Source: Microcaldota archaeon (GTDB lineage: Archaea; Micrarchaeota; Micrarchaeia; Micrarchaeales; Micrarchaeaceae). Taken from it: a stretch of DNA of 47,662 nucleotides. The translations under genes and the position numbers were made by a program. The stretch spans positions 1-47,662 of the forward strand of contig JAJZOJ010000008.1 of the NCBI GenBank assembly GCA_021829015.1, given 5' to 3'. The notes beneath the pieces were generated by a model. The model searched no databases. It saw nothing but the letters and a program-made list of their open reading frames with translations, and had not been told where the DNA came from. Of the stretch, positions 6,640 to 15,039 are shown one piece after another; position 1 is the first letter of the stretch; each line of letters starts with the position of its first letter.

Positions 6640-9060
6640 CTAAAGCTTCCTCTGGGTTCCCAGCCCCTTGAGCTCCTCCTCGCTGAAGTTTAGCTCCTTG
6701 AGTATCCTCATTGTGGAGGGGAGCACCTGGTTGTTTATGTAGTAATCGGCATCGTAGTCCTTTGCGAACTCCTCAAGCACCGCCCTGTCCGATATGCTGC
6801 TGCCGTGCTTAGTGATCACGTAGCTTATTATCGCGCCCTCAAGGTCCTCCTTCCTCTTGAGCCCCTCCCTTACCGCCTTCTTCGCCGCGCCCAATTCAGG
6901 GGACTTGACGTCGTATCCGTCCAGGCCCTTCCTGAGCTGCGTGCTTATAGCAAGCTCCTCCATAGGAACCTCGCCGGAGCGCAGCCGCCTCACCGCCTCC
7001 TTAACCACCTCTGCAGCCGCGGCGGCATTCCCCTCGTGGAGTATGGTCTCGAGCACCTTCCTCTGCGTCTCCCTTGCTATTGGGGACCAGTCCCTCCTGA
7101 CCAGCTCGAATCCGCGCACCTTTATGCGCCCGGATTCCGATATCAGCGCGTACTTCTTCTTAGCGCCTGCAGTTGATTTCTCAACCTTCTTGCCTACGAA
7201 TACCCCCCTGGAATAGAAATCCTCCAGCTCGAGCTCCATGGATTCCGGAAGGCCGGCGTTGTACTCCTTGACGAAATCCAGGGCATACTCCTTGCTCTTC
7301 CCCTCCATGAGCATGAGAAGGCTATCGGTGTCGCCGTATATCACCCTCATCCCCTTCTCCTCGGCGGCGGCCATGACCCCCTTTATGTACTGCCTTCCGT
7401 AGGCTGTGACCCCTGAGGCGCACGCCCTGGAGTACCACCTGGATCTCGCATAGCCCATGTAGCCGTATACAGAATTCGATACTATCTTCAGCGCTGAAGA
7501 TTTAGAGCCGAGGAACACGTCATCGGGGTTCTTCTTGTACTGCTTCTTGACCTCCGCGCGCTCATGCACCATCATCCTCAATATGGTCGGGGTCACGCTC
7601 TTCCTTGACTTGTCGAACCGCGTTCCGTCGGGCGATTCGTAATAGTCCTTGCAGTCCCTGCATATCGATGACGGGTCTATGTTGTGCGATATTATTATCG
7701 AGGGATACAATCCCCTGAAATCGAACATGACCAAGCCGCTGTATATCCCTGGCTCTGGGGTCTTCACGTATGCGCCCTCTATCGGGTTGGCCAGCCTCTC
7801 CTTCATGTCCGAGTCTGTAGGCTTGTTCGGTATCAGCTCACCGAAAAGCACGGAGTTGTGCATGAGCATGAACTCAACGAGCTGTCCTGTCGTGGAGACG
7901 CACACGTCGCTAAGGGAGTCGTGCGTCAGCCTGGAAAGCTCTATCATTATCGGTATGAACGTGTCGTACACCTTGCACAGGGCGTCGGCATCGGCAAGGT
8001 TGTAGGTGGCAAGATCCTTCAGGTCGTCGTCGCTCCCGTCCCAAAGCCTGAATATGTCCATCTTCTCTACGGCGAACTTCCTGTCCTTGGTTATCGCCTC
8101 GTAGACGTTCTTCAGGGTCTTGCTGTTTATCCTGAGTATGTTCTCGGACGCGCCGACTACCGATATGAACTTGACAACCACGTACATGTCGACGTGCACC
8201 CTCCCGGATATCTTAACCCTGTCCACGAGCCCATGGTTCTCTATCTTGGTAGAGCCGCTGAACCTGCTCAGGCTGAAATTCATCCTCAGGGCCTGCGCCC
8301 TGTCTATAAGATACCTGACGTCGAAGTTGGCCGAGTTGTAGCCTATGACGAAGTCTATCTCCAGGTCGGCCACCTTTTTCACGAAGGCGTTTATGAGGGT
8401 TTTCTCGTCCTCCACAGTTTCGACGAAAGGCAGGTCTATCCTCTTGAATGTCATCACCCCCTTGCCAGACTTCCCGTTGCTGCGGTAGAGGTAGCTTATC
8501 ATTATTATCGGGTCCTTAGATGCCCTAGGCACCCCAAGCGGGTTGTACACCTCAAGATCGAAGCACATGATGTTGATCTCCGGGTTGCCCTCCTGCATGC
8601 TACCAACCGATTCAAGGAAAAGCGATCCATCTACCTCCTTAAACGTCATGTCATAGAACACGAGCGGCGCGATGTCGTTGTCTACCAGATACCTCTTCGC
8701 GAACGGTATGTCGTTCTCGTAGCAGGTGCCGTACTGCGCCATGGCGGCGCTCAGCTTCGGCACATGCGAGGCGTTGCCCGCGAACACCTTGTAGGCGAGC
8801 ACCTCCTTCCCGAGTATCGACCTCTTGATCGGCTCAACAGACCTGGGCTTTATTATCGTGCCGTTCTCGACTGAGGATACCTCCTTGGCAATCTCTACGT
8901 CTAAATCCCTGAATGGCACCAAATAGAAATAGGGCCTGAACCTGTCGTCGAAAACTTCGTATGTCCTCCCGTCCTCTCCCTTTAGTGTTATCCTTATCAG
9001 CGAATCCTCCGACCTTGTTATGTAGTCCACGTCGAGGATTGCGCCCCTGATGCTTGGCAT
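6640..9060 (-). CDS. polB: Family B DNA polymerase
   Basis: This is a replicative or repair DNA polymerase with 3'-5' proofreading. The exonuclease motifs are present: DLEVYNPL (Exo I, DxE), YNSANFDVRYL (Exo II) and YNLADADAL (Exo III). The polymerase motifs follow: DFRGLYPSII (A), KIVSNSVYGYMGY (B) and IYGDTDSLL (C), which carries the catalytic Asp pair. At about 806 aa it is a typical single-chain archaeal PolB, not the split form seen in some DPANN and methanogens. The ATG at 9060 follows GGTG with a 6-nt spacer. A GTG three codons earlier is in frame but overlaps that Shine-Dalgarno element. No PolD gene lies in the window. Confidence 0.96.
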   Translation of the reverse strand: MPSIRGAILDVDYITRSEDSLIRITLKGEDGRTYEVFDDRFRPYFYLVPFRDLDVEIAKEVSSVENGTIIKPRSVEPIKRSILGKEVLAYKVFAGNASHVPKLSAAMAQYGTCYENDIPFAKRYLVDNDIAPLVFYDMTFKEVDGSLFLESVGSMQEGNPEINIMCFDLEVYNPLGVPRASKDPIIMISYLYRSNGKSGKGVMTFKRIDLPFVETVEDEKTLINAFVKKVADLEIDFVIGYNSANFDVRYLIDRAQALRMNFSLSRFSGSTKIENHGLVDRVKISGRVHVDMYVVVKFISVVGASENILRINSKTLKNVYEAITKDRKFAVEKMDIFRLWDGSDDDLKDLATYNLADADALCKVYDTFIPIMIELSRLTHDSLSDVCVSTTGQLVEFMLMHNSVLFGELIPNKPTDSDMKERLANPIEGAYVKTPEPGIYSGLVMFDFRGLYPSIIISHNIDPSSICRDCKDYYESPDGTRFDKSRKSVTPTILRMMVHERAEVKKQYKKNPDDVFLGSKSSALKIVSNSVYGYMGYARSRWYSRACASGVTAYGRQYIKGVMAAAEEKGMRVIYGDTDSLLMLMEGKSKEYALDFVKEYNAGLPESMELELEDFYSRGVFVGKKVEKSTAGAKKKYALISESGRIKVRGFELVRRDWSPIARETQRKVLETILHEGNAAAAAEVVKEAVRRLRSGEVPMEELAISTQLRKGLDGYDVKSPELGAAKKAVREGLKRKEDLEGAIISYVITKHGSSISDRAVLEEFAKDYDADYYINNQVLPSTMRILKELNFSEEELKGLGTQRKL

Positions 9061-9106
9061 CGGAGTCACCGGGCCCGGAGCATGTGCGCGGACACGGTCG
9101 TGCCGC

Positions 9107-9529
9107 TCACTTCTGCTGCTCCTGTATCTTCGTGGTGCTTATGACAAGCGGCGGTATCAAGCCAAGCGAGTAGGCCACTAGGGTTCCTGTGGCGCTGCAC
9201 CTGAAGTTCAGGCCGTTTATTATCTCCTCCGCGAGCTGTACCGGCAGTACGTGGTCAGCCTGCCACTTCTTGAGCACGTTGGCAGCCTCCTCCTTGGATT
9301 CGGTAACCTCTACCTGGCCCTCCAGCTTTATGTGGCCTATGCTCTTCGCGCTCTTCTCCTCGCTGTCATGGTAGTCTGCCTGGAAGGAATACGTAACATT
9401 CAACTTCTCGCTTCCGTTGCTCTTCACGTCGTCTATGTTTATGTTCAGTCTTGGGAACCGCTGCTTCGCAAGAGCATCCGAGGAATTTATCTTGCCTTCT
9501 ACGTTCAGGATGGAGAACCCTGTTATCAT
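9107..9529 (-). CDS. Conserved hypothetical protein, possibly SecB-like fold
   Basis: The protein has 140 aa from the ATG at 9529, which follows AGTGATTTCA; an ATG six codons upstream lacks such a signal. It alternates long beta-strand segments (LNVTYSFQADYHD, HIKLEGQVEV) with two helices (KEEAANVLKKW, VQLAEEIINGL). It ends in a hydrophobic segment rich in Leu and Pro. The strand-rich core followed by a helix with a conserved Asn-Gly resembles the SecB-like proteins reported in some archaea, but I cannot confirm this by eye. It has no signal peptide. The gene is 46 nt upstream of polB on the same strand, so it may share its transcript. Confidence 0.55.
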   Translation of the reverse strand: MITGFSILNVEGKINSSDALAKQRFPRLNINIDDVKSNGSEKLNVTYSFQADYHDSEEKSAKSIGHIKLEGQVEVTESKEEAANVLKKWQADHVLPVQLAEEIINGLNFRCSATGTLVAYSLGLIPPLVISTTKIQEQQK

Positions 9530-9625
9530 TGAAATCACTAAAAGCATTTAGACGGGGAAAGTATTTAATTCATACCATAAAAGCGGAACCGGCGGCATGA
9601 TACGCACCATCGCGGGCATGAATAG

Positions 9626-9634
9626 TTATTTATA
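9626..9634 (+). promoter_or_regulatory. TATA-like box for the surface-protein gene
   Basis: TTATTTATA lies about 35 nt upstream of the ATG at 9667. This spacing puts the transcription start within a few bases of the start codon. Motif match only. Confidence 0.4.
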
Positions 9635-9666
9635 GGCAAAGATGCAACCTTATACGAGGTATCTTG

Positions 9667-10446
9667 ATGGGGGTATCTTACAAATACGCAAAGCTCGGCA
9701 TGGCTGCCATTGTGCTCCTCGCGCTGCTGGTTCATGTATCAAATGCCTCATATACTGTCAAGAACCTGAATGTTACCGTGAACCTGAACCAGAACTCGTC
9801 GGCACAGGTCGAGGAGACGCTGCATGTCCTGATAAGCAACGAGTCGGTGAGCCAGTATTCTACTAACAGGGCGGCACTCAACCTCACGCTTAGCGACTGG
9901 CAGCAGCTGATAGGCCCTACGCTCACGGAGCACATAATAAATCCCGCATCAAGCGCCTACGGATTCAAGTTCCTCCCAGGACCGGTTACGAGGCTGCCGA
10001 GCGGCGGAACGGCCAACATACTGCTGATATACTACGTAAAGAACGTCACGTTCGTGAACCTTACCGGGCCGCGCACATACGTGTACAGGTTCAACACGAA
10101 GGTATTCAACTTCGCGCACGGGGCCAGCGGCCAGATACTAGATCCGAATACCACGTTCACCATAGCGATGCCGCAGGGCAGCACGATAAAGTCTGTTTAT
10201 CCGATACCGGACCTGCCTACCGACGCCTTCGCAACCAACTATGAGAACGTGACCTCAATATCATGGAAATACTCGGAGCCGCTCTCGAAATTCACGCTGG
10301 TATTCGTGGTCAAGCAGAGCCTGCAGGCCGAGGTCAGCCAGTTCTTCACTGAGGTGTACGCCGCCCTTGGCATATACATGTACGTCATCATAGCGGCCGC
10401 GGTGATAGTGTCCCTGCTATACGTGTACAGAAGGGCAAGCGAGTGA
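9667..10446 (+). CDS. Secreted, membrane-anchored protein rich in N-glycosylation sequons
   Basis: The 259-aa protein has a Sec signal peptide (KYAKLGMAAIVLLALLVHVSNA, cleavage after about residue 27). A beta-rich ectodomain follows, then a C-terminal transmembrane helix (about 230-252, IYMYVIIAAAVIVSLLYVY) and a short basic tail. At least eight Asn-x-Ser/Thr sequons occur in the ectodomain, which fits archaeal surface N-glycosylation. This is a type I topology: outside N-terminus, small cytoplasmic tail. The family is not recognised. The frame starts with TTG at 9664 but the adjacent ATG at 9667 is preferred. The gene ends directly before pheS, with no functional link evident. Confidence 0.7.
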   Translation: MGVSYKYAKLGMAAIVLLALLVHVSNASYTVKNLNVTVNLNQNSSAQVEETLHVLISNESVSQYSTNRAALNLTLSDWQQLIGPTLTEHIINPASSAYGFKFLPGPVTRLPSGGTANILLIYYVKNVTFVNLTGPRTYVYRFNTKVFNFAHGASGQILDPNTTFTIAMPQGSTIKSVYPIPDLPTDAFATNYENVTSISWKYSEPLSKFTLVFVVKQSLQAEVSQFFTEVYAALGIYMYVIIAAAVIVSLLYVYRRASE

Positions 10447-10458
10447 GTGGTGCGTTTA

Positions 10459-11907
10459 TTGCATGAGTATGAGATTTCAGTGCTGGAGCTTCTCAAAAAG
10501 AGGAAGAGCTGCAGCGTGGACGCGATAGAAAAGGACACCGGCCTGGGCCGCGATTCCGCTGTCTGGGCCCTCCAGAACCTGGCCAAGTCGGGAATGGTCT
10601 CCATAGACGCGGACAGCATCAAAAGAATAGAGATAACCGAGGAGGGGAAGTCATACCTCGATTCATTCCCTGAGGAGCGGCTTGCAAGGGAGCTGCAGCG
10701 GTCCGGCGGCAGCAAGAGGCTATCAGAGATAAAGGACGAGATAGGGAAGATATGGGCGAAGAGGAACGGCTGGATCGAGATAAAGGGCAATGCCGCATCG
10801 CTGACGCATTCGGGCGAGGATGCGGCATCCGGGCGCACCACATACCCCCAGAGGGCTGCCCTATCCGCAGCATCAAGGGGGAACTTGGATGAAAAGGGGC
10901 TTGCAGAGCTAAGGAAGCGCGGCCTTGTGAAGGTTTCAGATACTACCGTAATAAAAGGCGTTGCCATAACCACGAAGGGGGCATCGGCAGACACCGGCTC
11001 AGATGACGGGGCGATAGGCCAGCTCACCAGGGACATAATATCAAGCGGCAAGTGGAAGGGCAAGAGGCTTCGCGAGTATGACATATCCGCAAGCCAGCAG
11101 AGGGTCTACCCTGCAAGGCTGCACCCGGTGCACGAGTTCATGGACGTGGTAAGGGAGGCATGGCTCAACATGGGGTTCACTGAGGTATCCGGTCCAATAA
11201 TAGAATCCGCATTCTGGAATTTCGATGCACTGTTCTCCCCGCAGGACCATCCGACAAGGGAGATGCAGGATACATTCTTCCTCTCCAACCCCAAGACGAT
11301 ATCTATAGAGGACGTAGAGCTCCTCAGCAGGGTCAAGCGCATGCACGTAAAGAGCTGGAAGGGCCCATGGCGCCGCAGGTTGGCAGAGCAGGCGCTGCTA
11401 AGGACCCATACCACGAGCGTCTCTGCGCGCTACATAAACAAGCTTGCAAGCTCGGATACCGGATTCCCTGCAAGGCTTTTCTCCATAGGCAGGGTCTTCA
11501 GGAACGAGAGCACGGACTACAAGCACCTTGCGGAGTTCTACCAATCCGATGGCATAATAATAGGGAACGGCCTCACGCTCTCGAACCTCATATCCACGCT
11601 CAGGCAGTTCTATGCCCAATTGGGCATAGAGGAGGTGCGGATAAAGCCCTCGTATTTCCCGTTCGTGGAGCCCGGCCTTGAGGTCTACTACCATGATGAG
11701 GAGAAGGACGAGGACATAGAGCTCTGCGGCGGAGGCATAATCAGGAAGGAGATAACAAAGGCTATGGGGACCAGGAAGACCGTACTCGCATGGGGCGCGG
11801 CACTGGAGCGCCTGATGTTCAAGGAATTGGGGATAAGGAGCATAACTGAGCTCTACTCAAACAACGTGGGCTGGCTCAGGGAGCGGAGGGAGCTCGCCCT
11901 GGACTGA
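10459..11907 (+). CDS. pheS: Phenylalanyl-tRNA synthetase alpha subunit
   Basis: This is the catalytic subunit of the heterotetrameric enzyme that charges tRNA-Phe. About 230 N-terminal residues carry winged-helix repeats of the archaeal/eukaryotic form (LHEYEISVLELL, LTEEGKSYL-like turns). The class II core follows: motif 1 around HPVHEFMDVVREAWLNMGF; motif 2 with FRNESTDYKHLAEFYQ; and motif 3 in GAALERLMF. The start is most likely TTG at 10459, placed 6 nt after GGTG. GTG codons at 10447 and 10450 are also in frame, but they are part of that Shine-Dalgarno element. pheT follows after 18 nt, forming the usual pair. Confidence 0.95.
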   Translation: MHEYEISVLELLKKRKSCSVDAIEKDTGLGRDSAVWALQNLAKSGMVSIDADSIKRIEITEEGKSYLDSFPEERLARELQRSGGSKRLSEIKDEIGKIWAKRNGWIEIKGNAASLTHSGEDAASGRTTYPQRAALSAASRGNLDEKGLAELRKRGLVKVSDTTVIKGVAITTKGASADTGSDDGAIGQLTRDIISSGKWKGKRLREYDISASQQRVYPARLHPVHEFMDVVREAWLNMGFTEVSGPIIESAFWNFDALFSPQDHPTREMQDTFFLSNPKTISIEDVELLSRVKRMHVKSWKGPWRRRLAEQALLRTHTTSVSARYINKLASSDTGFPARLFSIGRVFRNESTDYKHLAEFYQSDGIIIGNGLTLSNLISTLRQFYAQLGIEEVRIKPSYFPFVEPGLEVYYHDEEKDEDIELCGGGIIRKEITKAMGTRKTVLAWGAALERLMFKELGIRSITELYSNNVGWLRERRELALD

Positions 11908-11925
11908 TGTTATGGTGCTCATGAC

Positions 11926-13560
11926 ATGTCAATAGTTGAATTCGATAAAAAGAACCTTGCCAGGCTCGGCATCCCGTCGTCCGAGATAGCCAAGGCCGTG
12001 GAGCGGCTCGGGATGTCCAATGAAGGGGAATCCGAAACGTCAGTTGAGATAGACATAACCCCTAACAGGCCAGACCTACTGGACATAACCGGATTCGCAA
12101 GGGCTGCGCAGCTTCTCTCCGGGAAGAGGGTCCCCAAGGAAAACCACTACGCGGCTAAGCCGCCAGTCCTTGACGTAAGGGTCGAGGCCTCTGCAAAGAG
12201 GGCAAGGCCTTTCATAGCGGCAGCTGTTGCGAAGGGCGTAAACCTGACGGACGGCAGGCTAAAGGATCTCATAAACTTCACGGAGAAGTTCTGCGATACC
12301 TATGGCAGGAGGCGCAAGAAGGTCGCGGTAGGCCTGCACAACCTTGATGCCATTCACGGAAACCTGACATACGGCGCCTCAAAGGACGGCACCATAATAC
12401 CGCTAGGCCAATCGGCTCCAAGGAGCTTTGCCGAGGTCCTTTCTGGAACGCCCCAGGGCAGGGAATATTCTGGGATAATAGGGAAGGGTGCTGTACCTTT
12501 CATAAAGGACGCGAAGAAGACGATATCCATGGTGCCGATAATAAATTCGGAGCAGACAAGGGTGACGGAATCTGCAAGGAACCTGCTTGTCGAGATAACC
12601 GGAACGTCGCTCAGCGCGGTCAACGAGTCGCTCAACCTGATATCATGCTCGCTCATGGATGCGGGCGCCGAGGTGTTTCAGTGCAACGTCTCATACGGAA
12701 ACAAGGCGATTGCAACGCCCTCAATGGAGTACAGGAAGACAAAGGTGCGCGCATCTATGATAGAGAAGTCGCTCGGCGTCTACATGGGCGAGTCCACGAT
12801 GGTGGGAATGGCTAACCGCCTTGGCCACGTCGCGGCAAAGTACGGCAACAGCATACTGGTCTTCTCCCCGCCGTACAGGGTAGACGTGCTGGGCGAGCAG
12901 GACATAATAGAGGACATCGCCATAGCATACGGCTACGACAGGATAGACCCTATGCCTGTAATCGGCCATTCCGTAGGCATTCCGGAAGAATCCGCGCTGC
13001 TGTACAACAGGGTATCCACGCTCATGCTCGGTTTGGGGTTCACTGAGGCGATGAACCCCTATCTCACGAACGAGCGCCTCAACTTCGAGATGGTGGGCGG
13101 CAAGCCCTCCAAGGACGCGATAATGATAGAGCATTCCAAGACGGAGTCGATAACAATGATGCGCACAACGCTGCTGCCTGCGCTGCTACAGAACCTCGGC
13201 TCCTCATCGCATGACAGCATGCCCCAGCGGCTCTTCGAGGTCGGCAGCGTTTTCCGAATGGGGCCCAGGCCAATCGAGGGAAGAAGGCTGGGGATCGTAT
13301 CGGAGCACTCGAGGAGCAACTATTCAGAGATGAAGGCAGCGGTTACGGAAGTTTTCAGGCTATTCGGGATAGAGGCCCTCCAGTTCAGGAGATCGGAGGA
13401 TCCGAGATACATACCAGGGAGAGGTGCACTGATAACCGATGCCAAGGGGACGAAGCTCGGCTCACTTGGGGAGATAGCTCCAGAGGTGCTGGGGAACTTC
13501 AGGATAGAGGAGCCGGTCGCGGCCGCGGAACTGGACATAGATGCCGCTTTCGGCATTTGA
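11926..13560 (+). CDS. pheT: Phenylalanyl-tRNA synthetase beta subunit
   Basis: At 544 aa this is the short archaeal/eukaryotic-type beta subunit. It has a B1-type N-terminal domain, the B3/B4 editing region (about 90-260, including KVAVGLHNLD and GKGAVPFIKDAKK) and the B5 helix-turn domain with VFSPPYRVDVLGEQDIIEDIAIAYGYD. A catalytically dead class II-like domain follows. DITPNRPDLLDITGFARA near the N-terminus is a signature segment. The editing module clears Tyr mis-charged on tRNA-Phe. It is translated from the same transcript as pheS and ends 5 nt from the convergent HAD gene. Confidence 0.95.
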   Translation: MSIVEFDKKNLARLGIPSSEIAKAVERLGMSNEGESETSVEIDITPNRPDLLDITGFARAAQLLSGKRVPKENHYAAKPPVLDVRVEASAKRARPFIAAAVAKGVNLTDGRLKDLINFTEKFCDTYGRRRKKVAVGLHNLDAIHGNLTYGASKDGTIIPLGQSAPRSFAEVLSGTPQGREYSGIIGKGAVPFIKDAKKTISMVPIINSEQTRVTESARNLLVEITGTSLSAVNESLNLISCSLMDAGAEVFQCNVSYGNKAIATPSMEYRKTKVRASMIEKSLGVYMGESTMVGMANRLGHVAAKYGNSILVFSPPYRVDVLGEQDIIEDIAIAYGYDRIDPMPVIGHSVGIPEESALLYNRVSTLMLGLGFTEAMNPYLTNERLNFEMVGGKPSKDAIMIEHSKTESITMMRTTLLPALLQNLGSSSHDSMPQRLFEVGSVFRMGPRPIEGRRLGIVSEHSRSNYSEMKAAVTEVFRLFGIEALQFRRSEDPRYIPGRGALITDAKGTKLGSLGEIAPEVLGNFRIEEPVAAAELDIDAAFGI

Positions 13561-13565
13561 GAATA

Positions 13566-14240
13566 TCAGAGAAGCTTTCCGCAGTCCTTCAGGCTTTTCA
13601 CTATGTGCGGAACCCCTACATGCTCGAGGTCCTTCCTGGAGAACTGGTCTGTTATGACCCCTATGGCCTTTATGCCCCTGGACTGCGCGAGCATAACGTG
13701 CGCCTTCACGTTGCTTATGAATGTTATGTTGTGCTTCTCGGCCTTGAACTCCCTGGCCGCGACGTCTATGGCTGTCTCCAGTATCTTCGACATGCTCTCG
13801 CTCGCGTCACCGTAAGTGCCGAACTTGAAGTACGAATCGTATTTTATTCCTGCCCTGTCGAACATGTTCCTGAGTATGCGCTCCAGCTGCCCGCTAGCCA
13901 TCCCGATTATGTACCCTTTCCTGTGCAGCGTGTCCAATAACCCTTTGGCGCCGTCAACCAATACAGCCTTGTCGTGCCCGGCTACGTTGTAGTGCGCATA
14001 TGGCAGTTCCTCGAGGAAAAGGTCGTGCTTGCCGTATATCTCGTCCCTCCCCATGCCGTTGGCCTCGAGTATGCTTATCAGGGTTTCCTGCACGGTCAGG
14101 CCCTCGTACTTCTGCAGGTCTATATCATCTATCGAAACGCCGTAGGAACTCCTTATCGCCTCGAAGAAATACTGTGAAACGTCCTTCGATTCCCTGATCA
14201 GCGTATTTTCCGCATCGAAAAGCACTATCTTCCCGGCCAT
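13566..14240 (-). CDS. HAD-superfamily protein with degenerate catalytic motifs
   Basis: The 224-aa fold is that of phosphoglycolate phosphatase-like HAD hydrolases, with a Rossmann core and a helical cap at about residues 16-80. Motif I reads D9-A-E11-N-T instead of DxDGT, so the general acid/base Asp is Glu. Motif II (GMASGQ) and a motif III Lys (MSKILE) are present. Motif IV, normally GDxxxD with Mg2+-binding Asp residues, reads ISNVKAH with neither acid. The protein may therefore be a weak phosphatase or a non-catalytic HAD. It lies 56 nt after the unknown gene at 14297 and shares its strand with the radical SAM gene, so all three may be co-transcribed. Confidence 0.8.
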   Translation of the reverse strand: MAGKIVLFDAENTLIRESKDVSQYFFEAIRSSYGVSIDDIDLQKYEGLTVQETLISILEANGMGRDEIYGKHDLFLEELPYAHYNVAGHDKAVLVDGAKGLLDTLHRKGYIIGMASGQLERILRNMFDRAGIKYDSYFKFGTYGDASESMSKILETAIDVAAREFKAEKHNITFISNVKAHVMLAQSRGIKAIGVITDQFSRKDLEHVGVPHIVKSLKDCGKLL

Positions 14241-14296
14241 CTATCTGCACCTAACGATAAAATCAAAAGGCATGCGCGCTCATGCGCACCGCATGC

Positions 14297-14992
14297 TCAG
14301 ACTCCGTGGAACCAGAATCCTTTTCCTTTTTCCTTCTTGCTGCTCTTGCCCATCAGCTTGTCCAGCAGGGTCTTGGGCTTCGGCGCAGCCAGCTTCCTGT
14401 CAGGGTCTATCACGTGGGCCATCTCGGGGTTCTCGCTTATGTACTGCTCCCTGAACTCCTCAAGCTTCCTGAGCTTCTCCTCCTCCCCTAGCTTCATCTT
14501 CTTCTCCCATTCGGGCTTCATCTCCTTCCATGCCTCCATGGTGTAGCCGTATGGCGCCCTCTCCCTTATCTCGGGCGGGGTGTATGCGTATGTGTAAAGG
14601 TCCTTGTAGTAATCGTAATCCTCAAGCTCCATCGAATCCTTGCTTACGTGGACCCCCTGGCCCCCAAGGAACTCTATCAGTTCATCAAGGCTCATCTTCT
14701 CCCTTATGTTGTCTGCCTCCCTTGGGTTGAAGAGGACCATTATCGTAAGCTTGGTGAAGTTGACCGTAGCCTTGATTACCGGGTCCATGAGCATGAGCCT
14801 GTACTGCAGCCTTGCAGCATGCGGGATGTCTATCAGCTCCTCCTTGCTTACGCCGCTGAAGGTTACCCTCTTTATTATCCTGTACGGCACCCTGTACCTC
14901 TTTCCATCCTCATCTACGTAGGAGTCGTAGCTTCCCTGCTGTTGCTGCGCCGCGTCCTGCTTAACGTTGAATGAGGTGCTGCTATGGTCCAT
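14297..14992 (-). CDS. Conserved hypothetical protein downstream of the Tes-like gene
   Basis: This 231-aa soluble protein is not recognised. After a Gln-rich, probably disordered N-terminus (1-25) comes a beta-alpha-beta unit (RVTFSGV, helix, then ATVNFTKLTIMVLFNP). It resembles a heavy-metal-associated or ferredoxin-like fold but lacks the CxxC metal site; the protein has no cysteine. The C-terminal half is helical and acidic/basic (EEEKLRKLEEFREQY), with a Lys-rich tail ending in FWFHGV. It lies 47 nt after the radical SAM gene on the same strand, so a joint role is plausible but unproven. The ATG at 14992 is the only good start. Confidence 0.6.
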   Translation of the reverse strand: MDHSSTSFNVKQDAAQQQQGSYDSYVDEDGKRYRVPYRIIKRVTFSGVSKEELIDIPHAARLQYRLMLMDPVIKATVNFTKLTIMVLFNPREADNIREKMSLDELIEFLGGQGVHVSKDSMELEDYDYYKDLYTYAYTPPEIRERAPYGYTMEAWKEMKPEWEKKMKLGEEEKLRKLEEFREQYISENPEMAHVIDPDRKLAAPKPKTLLDKLMGKSSKKEKGKGFWFHGV

Positions 14993-15039
14993 GACTGATC
15001 ACGTTATTGGATTACGAATGCAACGAATGCAGTGCGGCA

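Noticed and set aside
7684..8874. A 396-codon open frame on the plus strand opposite polB
   Set aside because: It is fully antisense to the polymerase core, rich in His, Tyr and Val as expected from a reversed AGG/ATA-rich gene, and has no recognisable domain.
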